From: Trichobilharzia szidati
Taxonomy: Eukaryota; Platyhelminthes; Trematoda; Strigeidida; Schistosomatidae
Direction of reading: 5' to 3'
DNA length: 64,000 nucleotides
Assembly (NCBI GenBank): GCA_944472155.2
Contig: OX235277.1
Location: 12,100,804 to 12,164,803, forward strand
Shown: piece after piece, positions 14,101 through 29,100 of the stretch
Layout: the number at the start of each line of letters is the position of its first letter
Numbering within the stretch: position 1 is the first letter of the stretch
Notes under the pieces: model-generated
Seen by the model: only the letters and a program-made list of their open reading frames with translations
The model's database searches: none
What the model was told of the DNA's origin: nothing
Translations under genes and position numbers: made by a program

Positions 14101-17100
14101 TTGTTAAACAAACCAAACGTGACAGTCCATTTTGAAGCAACTACTTCCTCTTCCTGAAAATCAGCCGCAAAAATTACTCCTCCTTTGTACAAAGAATGTT
14201 CACTTCCCATTCAACAACCAATTGTACCGGAAAACTGATGGGATGGCTGTGGGTTTACCTCCAAGTCCTATTCTTGTGAAGATAATCATGGTTCATCTCG
14301 AACAGACTCCAGTGAAGCCGGAAACAGACAGAACCACTTATCGATACAGGTATATTGACGACACATTTGTGGTTTGCAGTAATATGGACCGGGCATCGAA
14401 GATGTATAAAAATCTCAATTAGGTTCATCCCTATATTTGCATTTACGATGAATCATGGCGGTTACAATCAGTTTCAATTCCTAGTTCTCTATGTATAAGG
14501 AAGAAGTGATGGGATGGTTGAAAAATCTACTCAAAGAAAAGAAACTTTTGTCTATTCGGCTGCAAATACGGCCTTGTAAATATAAGATTTGGTAGAGTAG
14601 GGGAGTTATGTTCAGAATATAAGATTGAAGAGTTATTGAAATGAACCTCTAACAGAATGGATATTCGCGAAAGTTCATATCTAAATATAGACGTAAGAAA
14701 AGCACCTAGATTGAAACCCGAAATAGTTGTAACAGAATCAGTTTTTATCCGTGTAGTGCATAAAGGGAAGAAGTGTACACATGAATCGAAAAAACAACTA
14801 AAGGTGCATAGAAAAGAACATCTCCCGCCACCTGACTCATTCCGTCTCACAACACACTACGTTTATTAATTCAATGAAGAGTAGATAAGTATCCTCTTCA
14901 TGTCAACTCCAACTACATTTTCCAATTCACTTGCATTTGTAGCAGCAAGGAGATTTGGAGGACTTGGAGGAGAGTGTCTAGTAGATTTTCTCAGCATGTC
15001 CCTGGAAGTCTCTGTTTGAAGGGCAGAAAAGTGTTCCCAAGTGTAAATGCCAAACATCCACCTGAACAGGGACGTACATTGGAAATTAGTCAGGCTTTCA
15101 AAACAATGAAATCCCGAGGAAAAAGATGGTTACATCGATTTGAATAAACCATTTCTAATAAAAGACTTTGATCCAACTTCTGTTTACAAAAAGGTAGAAC
15201 GATTAATCTCATACTACCTCGGTAACAGAAATTGTTTTGTTCGAATACGTTTCTGTTTTCTTCTCTTGCGCAACATTGCACTTAATATCGACTCTGATTT
15301 TCACTTACTGAGTTGGATTCACTAGTGAGTTTCCAAATCTACTAGACCATTTTCTCTAGCTAATAATTTTACCTTACTTTTCAGTCCCAGGCTGTTGAAC
15401 TCTGTTGTTCAGTCTCGTATTTTGTCTCTAGTCAATGCTTGTTTCAAAGCTAAATCTTAATTCCATCCCCAGCTTGTCTTAATGAACAATGAGTAGTTAC
15501 TCTTTTAACACTAACGTATTCATCTACTTACACCATTTTTGGAGTTATGTTGCCTATACTTTCTATCAATAACTGGATGTCCCTGTGAAAAATCCTATTC
15601 AGAAATTGTGTAACTTATTATTTGATTTTCGTAAAAATGTACGCAGTTGAAGAGAATCCACCAAATTTGCTCTTTGTTTCTTCGTCCAAACTAAAAAAGG
15701 GAAACAGGTGTATTAAAAACTGAACAATGTCTACAGTTTGTGGAAAAATAGGTGACGTTATTATAAAAACAATAAAATTCATGTTTATGTCATCCGACGA
15801 CGCGAAAAAGATATAATTCAAAAAAGGAAACAGAATATCATCACTGTTATTGCTGCGTGACAGACGCATTGTATTTCAGTCACCTGTATGGAGTCCTTTT
15901 GGTAGTTAATTTTATATCTAATATGCTACCGCGTATATCATTTTGTCGCCATTCATAGACTGAAAAGTCTCAGGAAAAGCTACCTGAAAATGATAAATCA
16001 CACTGATCGGTTTCGATTAACAACGCCATTGGTCTTTGATTTACTCGAGAAAGTACCTGATGATTTACGTCTGAAGTTTCCGCCTACGAAAAGAAATTGA
16101 AAAGTAAAAAAACACGGTTGGTTTCGACCATTGTGTAGACGCTGTTTTAAATAGCATACAGCTAGATAATTCTTTCAAATCGTGGAAAATACCCATCGGG
16201 ACATTAGAGGGAAAAGAACAAGAAGTTCAGCAAAGGTAGCTTTCCAACGGTTTAATTGTCAAAAGTTGTACAATTGCATTTATGTACATTAGTTTACATG
16301 GATACAATCATTATTTATTCAATTCCACGTAGTAACGAAGGAGGTAATAACTTTCAACTTCATATGAAATTTTGAACGTACGAACATAGATTACAAGGGG
16401 CTTAGAGACAAGATTACATAGGATTAGAAAACAGTTACAACGTATACGACATTAATATTTGATAACTGGAGAAATAATTTTCAAAGGCGAATAAAAGCTG
16501 ACAGTTATTTTCAACTTGACATGAATTAAAAGAGGCATAGAAACAAAAAATTACACAGGGTTAGAATATAATTGTAAAATAGTTATTCTAAACGGATTAC
16601 AAGTGTGATCAGGAGGAGCATGGAAACAAACTTAAAATAACTGATTTTATAAATAAAAAAATGGGATGAATCGAATGAAGACAAAGAGAGAAAAATACAG
16701 GCACAGAGAACAAAAAGCTGAAGGATAAGGGAACATACCGAAATAGGTCCACGCTAGTTGTAAAGGCTGGCTATTCTTTGAACATACAGCTCCGGCTTTT
16801 CGATGCATTTGGTGAGAGCTTCCGCAGTACAAAGAAGTGGGAAACACACTGCCTTTAAAAGATTTTTGTTTACTTCGTAAATGACTCTGAATGATGAGTC
16901 AGTTGAGATGCTGTGACAGGTATTGATGAGGTGTTCACTTATGGCGCTTCTGAGTGAACCAGTGCCTCCTGTTTGCAGCCATTCTGGATGATGTTCTCTA
17001 ACACGTTTTGATAAGACCCTCATAGAACTACCTATGTACCTAGCTCCGCACGAGCAGGTGAACTGATATATGCACATTGAAGTGGTCATATGCGGAAGTC

Positions 17101-20100
17101 TGTCCTTCCTGTTGATCCGAAGTAGTGGGCGGCTAGAGAATATCACTCTTAGAGTTGCTTCAGAAAACGTCTTCTTCAGAGAATTGGAGATTCTCCTTTT
17201 AAGGATATCTGTTGCTAGGTCTCCCTTGGATTTTAGATTCAAATAAAATGTTTTCGTTGGCACTGAAGTGTGTTCTTCTCTTTATGGCTTTGATTACGTG
17301 TTCTTCTCCACGAAACGCGATGGGTATCCATTTTGAACCAGGGTGCTTTTGAGAAATAGAAGCTCTTCTTCTGAACAGTCATCGCTACAAATTCTTCTGG
17401 TACGATGGGCTAGCTGTAGAGGAAGCTATTCCAACCTGCTGTGTCATTCATTTACACTAACGGATAGTAAGTGTTGTGTGAAGCTACTTTGCATGCTTAA
17501 TTCACACTTCTGAATGTTAGAAACCAGTTCATGAATGCATTAAAAATCACGCTTTCCGTTGAATATCACATTAAGCAAGGAGTGTTCGCAACCACTGGTC
17601 TCAGTTTCAGATGGTAAGAGATATCTGGTGCAAGAAGCACATGCTGATAAGGGCATATATTTTACGTCAAGGCGATTGCTAAACGTTAAGACTGCTTCAT
17701 TTAAAAAAAGTGGCATTGATATTTTCTATTTTTGCAAGGATGTTCCCTAATTTTCTTGGTAATTCAGACATAAAGAAGGTTTCATTTATGATTTTCTTTA
17801 TTTTTTCCGAAGATCCTCCGGTGCTCATACATCAGACTATATCTAAGCATGCGCTTAGAGACACTGATAGTAAACAGAAATCAAGTCCCATAATCGTTCA
17901 AAAGGCGACATTTCATCAAGACAATGAGAACAAAGTAGACATGCTGACATGTGCATTCAAAGCGAATCCTGAACCAAATCAAATATCCTGGTACTATATC
18001 CCATCACATAGAGTTTCTGTTTTATTAAGACGTGCTGAGAAAAATCCCCTCATGACGCAGTCATGTGACGCCAAATATGACAAACAAATCAAGCCAATAG
18101 CATTCTATCAAAGCGACTACAGTGAAATCAATAAAAGCCCAAAGGAGAATTTTAAAATTGATCTGAAATCAGGAAAAGAAGCTGAAATGGCATTAAAAGA
18201 CTATGCTGACGTAAATTTCACTTACAGTGATACACTCTATCTGACTAGTTTAATTATTACTGGAAGTAATATGACCAACCTTGGAGCATATATCGCTAAC
18301 ATTGAAAATGCAGAGGGATGTCGACAGTGTACTGTGATTTTACAAAAGCCTAGTAAGTCAGTTGATTTGAATACATGAAGTATTTTTCGATCAAATTTTC
18401 ATACAGAGTACAAGTAGGCGTTTTCAAATAGGATCTAAATTACCTCAGAGATTAGTATCGTTAATATTCCGTGTTTTTTGAGTGGAATAAATGGCCTCAA
18501 TAGGACATCTCCAGTTCATTATCTGTTGTTCTCTTTAACTGACTCCATAATTGCTGAGAGGCTTTCATCTCCTCTTCACAAGATCTTCACTTTACCCTAA
18601 AACACCTAACTTTTTGTATCTCATCTGGGTTCCACTTGAGGGTCTGTTTAGTCCTCGATGTCACTCAAGGGTTTCCTCTGTGTGTTTCTGATGGATCCAA
18701 AATCCCTTCTAAAAATTTGTTCAGCAATTCGTTCTTGGTTACTTCATGGCCGAAGTGCCTTACTGCATATGCCCTCTGGCCCAATTAACTTTAATTTAGA
18801 GTTAAGGCAGCTGTCAATAAAAGTTTGAAGCCTTTAATGTAAACATGATAACAGACTTGTGCTTCATGTGTTTGTTTTTCTTAGCTTGTTTCTCTGAGTT
18901 GATTTGTGGCGCGTAGGGCATCACACTCACTGTCTGCGATTCATACCTAAAATTTAATTCACTATAAAACAGACTTTTTACGTTTACTGTCATTTCCGGT
19001 TTATTGTTAGTTGCATATACGCAAGGGAAATATATATATTGACCAGTTACTGAGAAAACCTTGAGTCATTAATCTTGGCCTTAAAGATGCCAACTGAATT
19101 AATTCAGTCGACTTCAAACATGTCTCAAATTTAGAAGATTCACCATCTTTGGTTCAATCTTTTCTTAAGTGTAAAATGCTGGAAAGTAACTGGCAGGAAG
19201 CCCTAGAACTAGGTTTTGCATTTGCTGGTAATTGTCGAAGACCCTGAGGTTTCTTCCAAGACATCAGCTTGTATCAACCAGTGCTTCATTCAAGGATTTA
19301 ACAACTGTGCTATTCGTTTTCACGGCTTACCTTAAGTAAGTCCCTAGGAATTAAACGCATTGGTTACTTTTGAGTAACCAGTGTCAAGTAGAGAGAATCC
19401 TGTCGATTGATAAACTTGGATTGCTTAACTCGCCATGTTGTGGTATAGTCAGAAGTGGAGAATCGCTTTCCCCTCAAAGCGAATTGACAGCAATTTGTAG
19501 AAGTAATAATTGAAAAAGAACGTCATCCAAGGTATGGAACCCGTTTCACTTCTAATCCACTAATCAAAGTCATCACTAGTAACAAATCATACTACTGATG
19601 ACTATCTGATTATTATGAAGGAATGCTATTTTGACTGCTAATCAGCGGAATTAGGATTTTATGATTTCATTAGTGTTTAAGTGAATGATAACACAGATGC
19701 CCCCTGCAAATATATCGTCCGTAAACTTGATGTATTTGTGTTTCTAAAAGGAGATACTTCTGTTCGACACTATCTGTATGACTTTTACATGGTCTCGGGC
19801 GAGAAGCTGTCTCTTTAGGTATAGCCAATTAATGTGTTCTTTTGTATGGGAATAAGAGTTGATTACTAGTTTATATAATCTCACTGAATGATAGATAAAA
19901 GTAGTATGGATTTCCTCTGTTTACAATGTGAAACTCATTGATATATGAGTGCACGTATTCTTTTGTTATGTTAGGTGAGACTTTGAGATAATACAGCTTT
20001 CACGACTGATTTATTTATTACACAAGCAGACAAAGACGTAATTACAAATTTTGAACAAAAAAATGAGGAAACGGCAGCGCCAAAGATCTTCATTTCTTCT

Positions 20101-23100
20101 TTTAGGACTGCAACTTACACAGTTGTGTTCTGTGACCACTTTTACATGAGTCCCAAGATCACATACAAGTTCTGGTTTTAACTCTTTTTCATGATATAGT
20201 CCAGTTCAGCCCTTAAGGTCCAGTATTAAACTTCCTATCCAGTTTTCTTGAAAAAATCGTCAATAACAAAGTATTATGGAACGAAATGAAAACAACTGAT
20301 AAACCGGATATAATCCATTCGATTAGTTCATTTGTATGGTCCCATTGTGGACAAATTTTATCAAGATAACAGCTTTAGAGAGGAAGATGGAATCAACTAT
20401 AAGCGTCTAAGATATTCCCTTTTCTCAAATAAGTCATAAATAGCATGTGATGCTTTAAAATGTATCAAGTATTAGAAATGTCGTATCCAAGCTTTTTGAA
20501 ATATTCGCTTCCAGTAGTTAGCTTTTAAATATGTCATTTATATGCTAATGGCGGGATAATCATCAAGTAATCCAAAGACAACATAATAAAAAACAATTCA
20601 GATATATTGTGGGGGCATTTTTGAAAAGATTGTTTACTTTTTTTAACTAAATATTCAACCACTATGGAAATGTTTTTCTACAGTTACGTACGCACAAATG
20701 AGGTCTCATGCTATATACACGCTGAAGTAGTCAGTCAGATAACTTTTGACTGAACATATGCAGGTCAGGTTCGTATCAGAATCCGCCTGTGCTGAATACT
20801 GAAGGTCGCATGACCTGCAGGAAATGATAAGAAAGAGGGAATTATAACAGAATTCTTTCAAGAGCCTCCCCCCCCTAAATATGGATTGGAAACATTCTGT
20901 GAGGACTGTTAAGTGACATCGTGCAATAGGCAGATAATCAAGTGGAAACCAAGGCTTGGGAGTTGAATTATGTCATGTGAAGACCACTGTGCCGAGAAAA
21001 TAAAATACTATGGTTATTCGTGGAACCACCTAAATGAGTACACAGAAGTAAATGAAATACAAATGTATTGTTGAGGACCTCTACTACTTTTGAAGCACAT
21101 GCGAATGCTAACAATGTAATAACATCGAGTCGCGGACGTAACATGATGTTTAATCAGCCATTGACCTCAGTTGACTTCAGAACATTTCGCACAGCTGTTT
21201 TGAAATTTTTGTATCATCTACTGTTCTTATGCTACACTAAACTCACTCACTCTAGTGGATACATAACTATGAGTTCAGAATGTAGATTGTGATGCTAAAT
21301 GCATGTCTCACATGGAGGGTTTTTCACTTCAGCATTTCATAAAACGTATCGGGTGTATATCATACACTAAAGTGTCTAAATTCATAAACTATAGTTTAAA
21401 ATGTTATAAAATAATTTGATGCGTTTTATATTCAAAAGTCAAAGCTTCGGTGGATGGAACTCATTCAGCTGTCCCTCTGGACCGAATCTAAGAGTATTTA
21501 CAAAACTCTGTGACAAACGTATTCATTTTCCTCAAATTTTAACGATTAGAAATATCAGCAAAAATCTTTCTACTCCACCATAATGAGTTGATTTCAACAG
21601 CATGATGCCATACCGTATTTTTAGTACAAGTATGGAATTTTCAGCATGGATATCGGTAGCCGAAATTTTGCAGGCCGACCATAGATATCTGTGGTTCGTC
21701 AGTAAGGGATCGAACCCCGGACCATGTGAATGGTCGGTGAGAATCCTAACCACTGTGCCACCGACGCACATATAACACAATACTATTTAGTGCCAACTGG
21801 TTGCCAGCTATTCCAATTAAAACTGAACATTCTGGTTAAATAGATATTTTTGGTTGAATGGCTTATATCCATCCTTATTTATTCTCGTAGCTTCAGCTAC
21901 GGAGTAGAGATGTATTCGCCTGCATTTAGGAAAGTACCTCAACAGCTGATATATGACCGTAAATGTTACCTTCTAGTTTTGAGTGACGCTCATTCTGCAT
22001 AGAACAGGTCACTTGGGCCTTTATCTCACATTCCATAGTCAGTATACGCTTTGCATGTATTCACTCATAATTCCTCCTTCTAACTCAACTGTGTTAACCT
22101 CTGTCGAAGATATTACTCCTTCTGATAGAGGCATATTTTTCTATTTTACCGAACATTTTGTGTTGATGTTAATGTGTTGGTACAACTTTAGGCGGCAGAT
22201 ATCAGAAACGTTATATATATATATATATAAATGAGAACAATTTTATTTAGTTAGGACCTGTAAGTGGCTTAGAGATAAGCCATAGAATGTCTCTACGGAC
22301 GCCAATTTATAGTCCGCTATTTTGGAATTTGTTTACTATTACAGGTAAACCAGAGTCACCAACAGATATTAGGATCGAAGAAGTCACATGGGATCAAGTT
22401 ACGCTTACATGGGTAGTCGGTTTTAACGGTGGTTATGATCAAACCATAATTTTAGAATTTACAGAAATTCAAACACTCAGTAAACAGGATTCAATGCAAT
22501 TGGATAACCAGAGAAAAGTAAGAATCACTGGTATCCCAAAACTTCAAATACAACAGAGGTGTCAAATCTCAGGTTTGCATTTCTATTTCAATGTATTCAA
22601 TGTATAACATAATGTTTTTTAAATATAAATTTTGATTTGTAAGTCAGAAATGCAAAAAATTCACATGAAAACAATATTGGTTATTTTCAAGTGTTACTTT
22701 GTGGGGATCTGATTGGTTTAAAGTTAAGTCACAAATTAGTGTCGGTTAGAGAAACATTGAAAACCAAGGAGTACATGGTCGTGCTACTTCTTCTTAGACT
22801 GGGACACTTCTCAAGTACGCCTCCATAACCTCAACGAAGGTTAAACCCAGTACCCTTAGTTTACACGGTGAGCTTGTTGACCACTATCTCATCAATTCTT
22901 ATTTCTGAGAATTCACGATATTCAGCGCCACCGACGATTAATGTCAACGGCGCTATTTGACTGCACAGGTTTATTTTAATCAATATCATGTCACCAAGAT
23001 TGCAGTAAAAAGACGAATTATCATCTTAAGGATTCGAAATGCAACATTTTACTTACTGTGATGATTAAAAGTCAAGTTAATTCCTAATGGGTACAGGAAC

Positions 23101-26100
23101 GAAGTAACTGATGCAATCTGGAATGCCTGGTGACTTGCCTTACTTTCTCATTTAAGCACAGAAATTGTCGGTGTGGTCGAGATTCACACGATGGTAAACC
23201 TCATTCGTGTCGACACTCATATAGAAGGGAGATTAAACTGACTAAGGTTTTATCAGTACTATGTGCTAAAAGTATTTCGGGAACGTTTTTAGCTTTCTAA
23301 CTGCCAACATACGTTAGATTTACATCCTGATTAAAGCATCCACTTTTCTCCGTGTCTTATTGTTTTAATCTTCAAATTAAATCCTGGGATGGTAGCGAGA
23401 ATTCACTGAAGACATTAACTGACTTCCAACCTGCCAGTTATTATTAATATTGTTCCTTCGTTTTCCGAGTGGAACATGGGGCTTCAACAACACATCTCCA
23501 CTTTCTTCTATTTTCTATAATCCTCTTCAGCTGAGTCCACGATTGCCCAAACTGTCTAATCTCTCCCTCAAGCGACCTGCTCCAAGTCATCCTAGGACGA
23601 ACCACTCATCGCTCCCCATTGGGACTCCACTCGAGTGGTGGCCTGGCGATGGTGTGATGTCATTGGATGGCCTCCTCATCGTATGCCCGATCCATCTTCA
23701 TTTTCTGCAACAACATATTTGTTGAGCAATCGGTTCTTGGTTGGTTTGTTCCCAGCCAGAGTTTCTTGTTGCTAATTCTTTCTGGCTGGCCAGCCATTTC
23801 ATCTTCAGTGTGGAGGCAGCGAAAGCAGCTGTTGATAACGGTTTGTGACTTGTTGGAAATCCTTTTCTTGACGGGCACGCAGTGCAAATTTCTGACCCGC
23901 ATATAGGAACCGACCTTGCATGTGAGCTAAAAATCCGAATCTTGTACTTTTTGCTGTAGAGTGCAGAAGATTTCTAAGCTGGTTTCAGGTTGATGAAGGC
24001 GTATCTTACCTTTCCGATTCTGGCTTCCTTTGACATCTTCATCCGTTTCGCTCGCCTGTGGTTGAAACAATGTTTTCTAGATGAGTGAACTGAGTAATCT
24101 CTGTGGTGCTGGTTCCTTTTGTTGCTGTTGGTTGGTTATCTTCATCACCCCTGTCCTCTCTACGTTCACCTGGAGTCGTTTCGTCGCTGCTTGCCTTTCC
24201 TGCCAGTTTGTTGGTTTTCGCCTGCCTGTAGGTCTGCGGGTTTGTATGACATCAGACGTATATCATCCAGCCGCGAAACACAGATCTTCTAGAGTCTTCT
24301 TATTGGTGGCCCAGCATATTCCCGCCCGCTTACTCCCCACAGTCTAACGCATAATTAAGCCTGTCACAATTATGAATATCATTGGTGATAATAGATAGCC
24401 TGCTTGTTTTACTCCTTTGTTAACTTCGAAAGCCTCGCTAAGTTTTCCGTTGTGTATCACCTGAAACATGGCACTGTCATATAGTCAGCTGTTGAATGAG
24501 GTTGATAAAGACTTGGGCACTGCACATGGCGTTGTGTTGCAGTAGTTTTCAAATTACCTACCAGTGTTTACTTCAAAAAGAAAATGAAGGGATAACATCG
24601 CAGAGGGTTGAGTCTTTTATCATACAAAATGAAGGTTGATCATAACAGCACGCTTTGAAGTGGTTTGATTAGACGTGAACATTTTCAGGAGTTTAAAGAT
24701 ACTGATGTCAATGAAGCATAGTAGATTGATCTTCATCGAAGAGATTGCTTTAAGACAAGTTGAAGTGCATTCAGCCAAGTTCAACCATAACCCCAACATA
24801 TACAGATGCCTTTCGAAAACTAACTAGAGTTACATGTGGCATAACTTAATCACATTTTGCCTTCTGTTCGGGATTCACATAACTGAAGTTGTCAAAATTT
24901 GCATACGCAGAGTGAACTTAACAGGATAACTAGTCCCCTGAGAAGATCTAGATTTCACTTTGGAATGAACAAGAGAATCAGAATAATTAACGGATCTTGA
25001 TGATTCACTTAAATTCGTTTCTCAAAGTCAAGAGTCACATCAATCATGGTGGCTGGTATACTTTAGCTTTACTGATCCCTTTTTGTGTACTGATATTATA
25101 TTTTCCCAATATATTTCATTTAGAAAATACATGAATACAATTGTATCGGTATACTAAGATTTTTATTCCATTTATTTTTCTCTTCTCAGGTTTAACTCCA
25201 AATACAAAATATAAATTTGTAGTATACGCAGAAAGCATATTGGGTCAGGGAACGAAATCGAAAGAATTCACAATTATTACAAAAGGTAAGACATTCATTT
25301 GTCAGTTAAATGTCAATACAAAGCTAATTATTCAATTAGTGTATGTTGTGACATGTTTTAAGTTCAATATCTTATAAATATATATATATATATACATAAA
25401 GTTTTACAAATGTATTCTCTTCACCCTGCGTCAAATTCCTGTGAAAGTATTCGGTCAAATCTCGATCACAGTTCGTATGTTAATAATTTGATTTATCATT
25501 TGAAGAACAAATGGACACATACTCCCTACCGAGGTAGATTTGTACGAGTGACCTTTCGAAATCTAGTGATTATTGGCATTTTATTACTGAAGTGTGTAAT
25601 AGGGTCAGCTGAATTTGATAAGTTTGTGGGAGTTTTTTTTCAAAAGATTGATTACTGAACGAAGAATATTCACAAGTCTTGGTTTGTAGGGTTTGTTTGC
25701 TTTGATTGGTTGAAGGATTTCATAATGAACTGACATTGATTAGGGGACCATTGGCAAACCTGAGAGTACTGCACAGCTGTTTCGTTGTAGTTTGGGTCTC
25801 TTCACAGTAGGGACTCATCAGGGCTCGAACCCGGGAGGCCATTAAGCCACTGGGACCCTATCCAATGACCAGACTACGAATTCTAGGTTTTGCCAATTCA
25901 TGAAAAAGCCAGACCACTGTCCGCACCTTCGACCTGCTGTGCCCTACTTAAATATTCTTTTCGATAACTCCTTCTTCATCAGGTTCTACAGTTATTTCTA
26001 CATCCATAATAATAAAAGGATGATTGTTATTGATAACATTAGTGGTTTTTAAAGAGTAACATCGGAGCATTTAGATTAGAATCCCAATAGTTATTTGCAA

Positions 26101-29100
26101 TTAGATTGTTAATAGATTATAGTACAAAATATATCCTCTGATTTAATTTCTAAATTGCCTTTCTATAAGAGATATGTAAACGATATCATTTTGATATGCG
26201 ACGATCATTAAGATGCGAGTCGTCTATTAGACAGACTTAACTCTGTACAGAATCATATTAGTCTTACATGCGAGGAAGAAAGTCTCAACCAGCTCTCATT
26301 TTTAGACATACTTCTGAGTCGAAGAGACGATGGCTCAATAAGACGGTCTATTTACAGAAAGCCCACTTGGACAGGGCAATACCTTAATTTTCACAGCTTC
26401 TGTCCATTACAGTATAAGAGAGGCTTGGTGAAGTGTCTATTTAAGAGGATTCAGCGTATTTGTACGGCTGATGTTATCGACAAAGAAAACGAAATACTGA
26501 TGGATCCTCTTGTTGAAAATGGATATCCTTTGAAATTTTTAAACAGGTGTAGAAGTCAACTAGCCTCTAAACCTACAATCCATACTATCCCTAAGAAAAA
26601 GATTTTCACAAATAACCATATAATGGGGAAATAAATAGTAGGATTTTGAGACAAAGGTTGAATTCCATCATCCGTAGAACCTATTATGCAGCTGAGCTTG
26701 TAACTGTCGAAAAAGCTTAAAATATGCTCCACTGCAAACCTCAAAAGTGCACAAGTGATTATATCACATACCACACAATTAACCAATTTTCGTGTGTGCG
26801 TGGACATATATGCATAGGGAGGAGTAATCGCGCGTTGCGCGTGAGGGTGGGAGAGCATATCCCAAAGTGGTTAGAAAAACAGATAAATTGTGACAAACCC
26901 ATAGATGCAGGTGTCAGACTACGAACTTCGTCTATAGCTAAACATTTAATCGAAATGAACCATAAGTTGGATGTTAACTCAGCCTTTTAGGTCATCTAGA
27001 AAAACGGTCAAGGACGTTTACTGAAATACGCTGATTCTTTGGCCATTCATAAACTTAGCCCCCCTTGTGTATTCAAAAAGAGTTTGTTATTACTCTTAAC
27101 TTACCTTGGTAATCCTTATTTGATTGGATTACCAAACGTTTGCGTTAAATATTCTTAATTCTTTTTTTGTCACTTTGTTTAATTTAACTTTTCCATATAT
27201 ATTGACTTGACAAGCAAATATGTGATCAGATTGTTCGAAATGTATAGCGCAATACATCACATTTTTCAGATAATCTCCCTTTTCTAATAATGCTAACAAA
27301 ATATATGTGTGTATCTGGTAATATGTGAAATTGTAATACTAAAATGAACACTAATATTACAACTATATAATAATCCAGAAAAATTTCAGAAATCACAAAA
27401 TACGTCTAATATCAGAAGCACTTCATATCAGATGGAATCCAAATTGTCTGAATAGGAATGATGGTCTAAAACAGAATTTGACCTGTTTACAACATGAAAT
27501 GACAAAATCAACACGAATGTAATAAGAAATTTCATTATGTAAACACACGCTGCTTTTATAATTTTATACACTTATCAAACCCAACAATCTACCCATGGTT
27601 TCGTAATGTTTACAAATTGGCCAATTTGACAACACAAAAACGCCCCCATGCTGAAGAACGATGATTAAGTTGTTATATAATGCAAGCTGAGATTTTGTAA
27701 ATTCTCGTTTAATAATACTTTGATAAAGCTATTAGCAGCAGTATTGAATAGCGAAACGTCAGTAAAAACGACAATATCGTTTTGTTTTTCATTCATTGAA
27801 AAATACAAAACATGCCTTCATTATAATGACTAATGTCACAAAAATAAATTAATAAATAATTATGAATGACAACAAGTGTACAGTGATAAATTCTCATGAG
27901 TCATGCTCATACTTAAGACCCAATCATATTGATTATAAACTTCAGATGGGTGAGTGATCACGTGAAGGACGGGGGTAGAGAAAAAGGGTTTATTGGGGCT
28001 GAAATTCATGTGCGTTGTGTGTGTGTGTGTCAGTGTGTACGTTAACGACTACGTTTAAATAAGAAAACGAAAGGTTAGATAATGCAAATATAATGCCAAG
28101 GGGTAGTGGAATTTATATGTGAAGGATAGAGGGCCACATCAAAAAGGCCGATGTTATAATGTGTTCATGAATTTGAAAGCTCCACAGCAGGCCAGGGCAG
28201 TAACAGTGGTTGGACTTGTTTCCTATGTACCCAGAATATCGGTTGTTCTTGGCGAATTATAATAGCCTCTGCTGTTTGGAGTATCGGGTACCTGGATGCT
28301 ATTGGCAGTTTATTTAGTACCCGGTCTATGGTAGAGGAGGATTATTTAATGCTGGCTATTGGCCGGTCTGCTCTAGGTGGTCTAATATCGGACTGTTCAC
28401 GGTTTTTACCACACCTTTATTTGGCCACAATGGTAGGTGTTCCTGAGCGAACATGAAAAATCAAGTTCTTAAAGAAATGGACAAAATAACTCGCTCCACC
28501 ACAAGCGCAATAGAATTAACAGATACAAGAAGAGGTAGCTAGTCTAGCTACTTCATCTTTCAATCGAGAAATCAACTCCGGTCATGTACAAAATATGTCT
28601 TGTAGTTTACCAGCATAAAAAGTTCTTTGAATGAATTTTTTTTTCTTCTTCCTATTGTATCCTTTAATTCCTACAGGAACATACGGCTTCAGCCGTGCGT
28701 CTCCATTCCGTTCGGTTCTCTACTAGAGTCTTCACCTGCCTCCATGTCTGCCCACACGTTTTCAACTCCTATTCACATGACCTCTTCCAAGTCACCCTTC
28801 GAAGACCAACTCGCCGCTTCCCTTTCGGGTTCCACTCGAGCAATGGCTTGTCTAGTGATGTCACTTGATGGTTTCCTAAGAGTATGGCCAATCAATCTCC
28901 ATTTCCTTCTGCATATTTGTTACACAATCGGTTCCTGGTTGGTTCGCCCATTGCCAGAGATCTCTGTTGCTGATCTTTTCTGGCCAGCAATCGGATCTTG
29001 AGAATTGGGCGAAGACAACTGTTAATGAAGTTTTGTAGTTTGTTTGAGATGCTCTTTATGACGCGCTGGCCAAGTCTCTGATCCGTATAGTAGCACTGAC

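Noticed and set aside
13865..14107. 80-codon plus frame right after exon 4
   Set aside because: No domain, no splice acceptor in the right phase, and exon 4 joins to exon 5 without it.
14657..14869. 70-codon plus frame after the PLE RT fragment
   Set aside because: Composition resembles decayed PLE sequence but no motif could be aligned with the intact copy.
20758..20820. 9-base inverted repeat TGCAGGTCA/TGACCTGCA
   Set aside because: Too short for its loop size to be notable in 64 kb.
21660..21775. Possible tRNA gene (boxes A and B on the minus strand)
   Set aside because: Flanks do not form an acceptor stem and a homologous dispersed copy exists at 5340-5430; read as a SINE.
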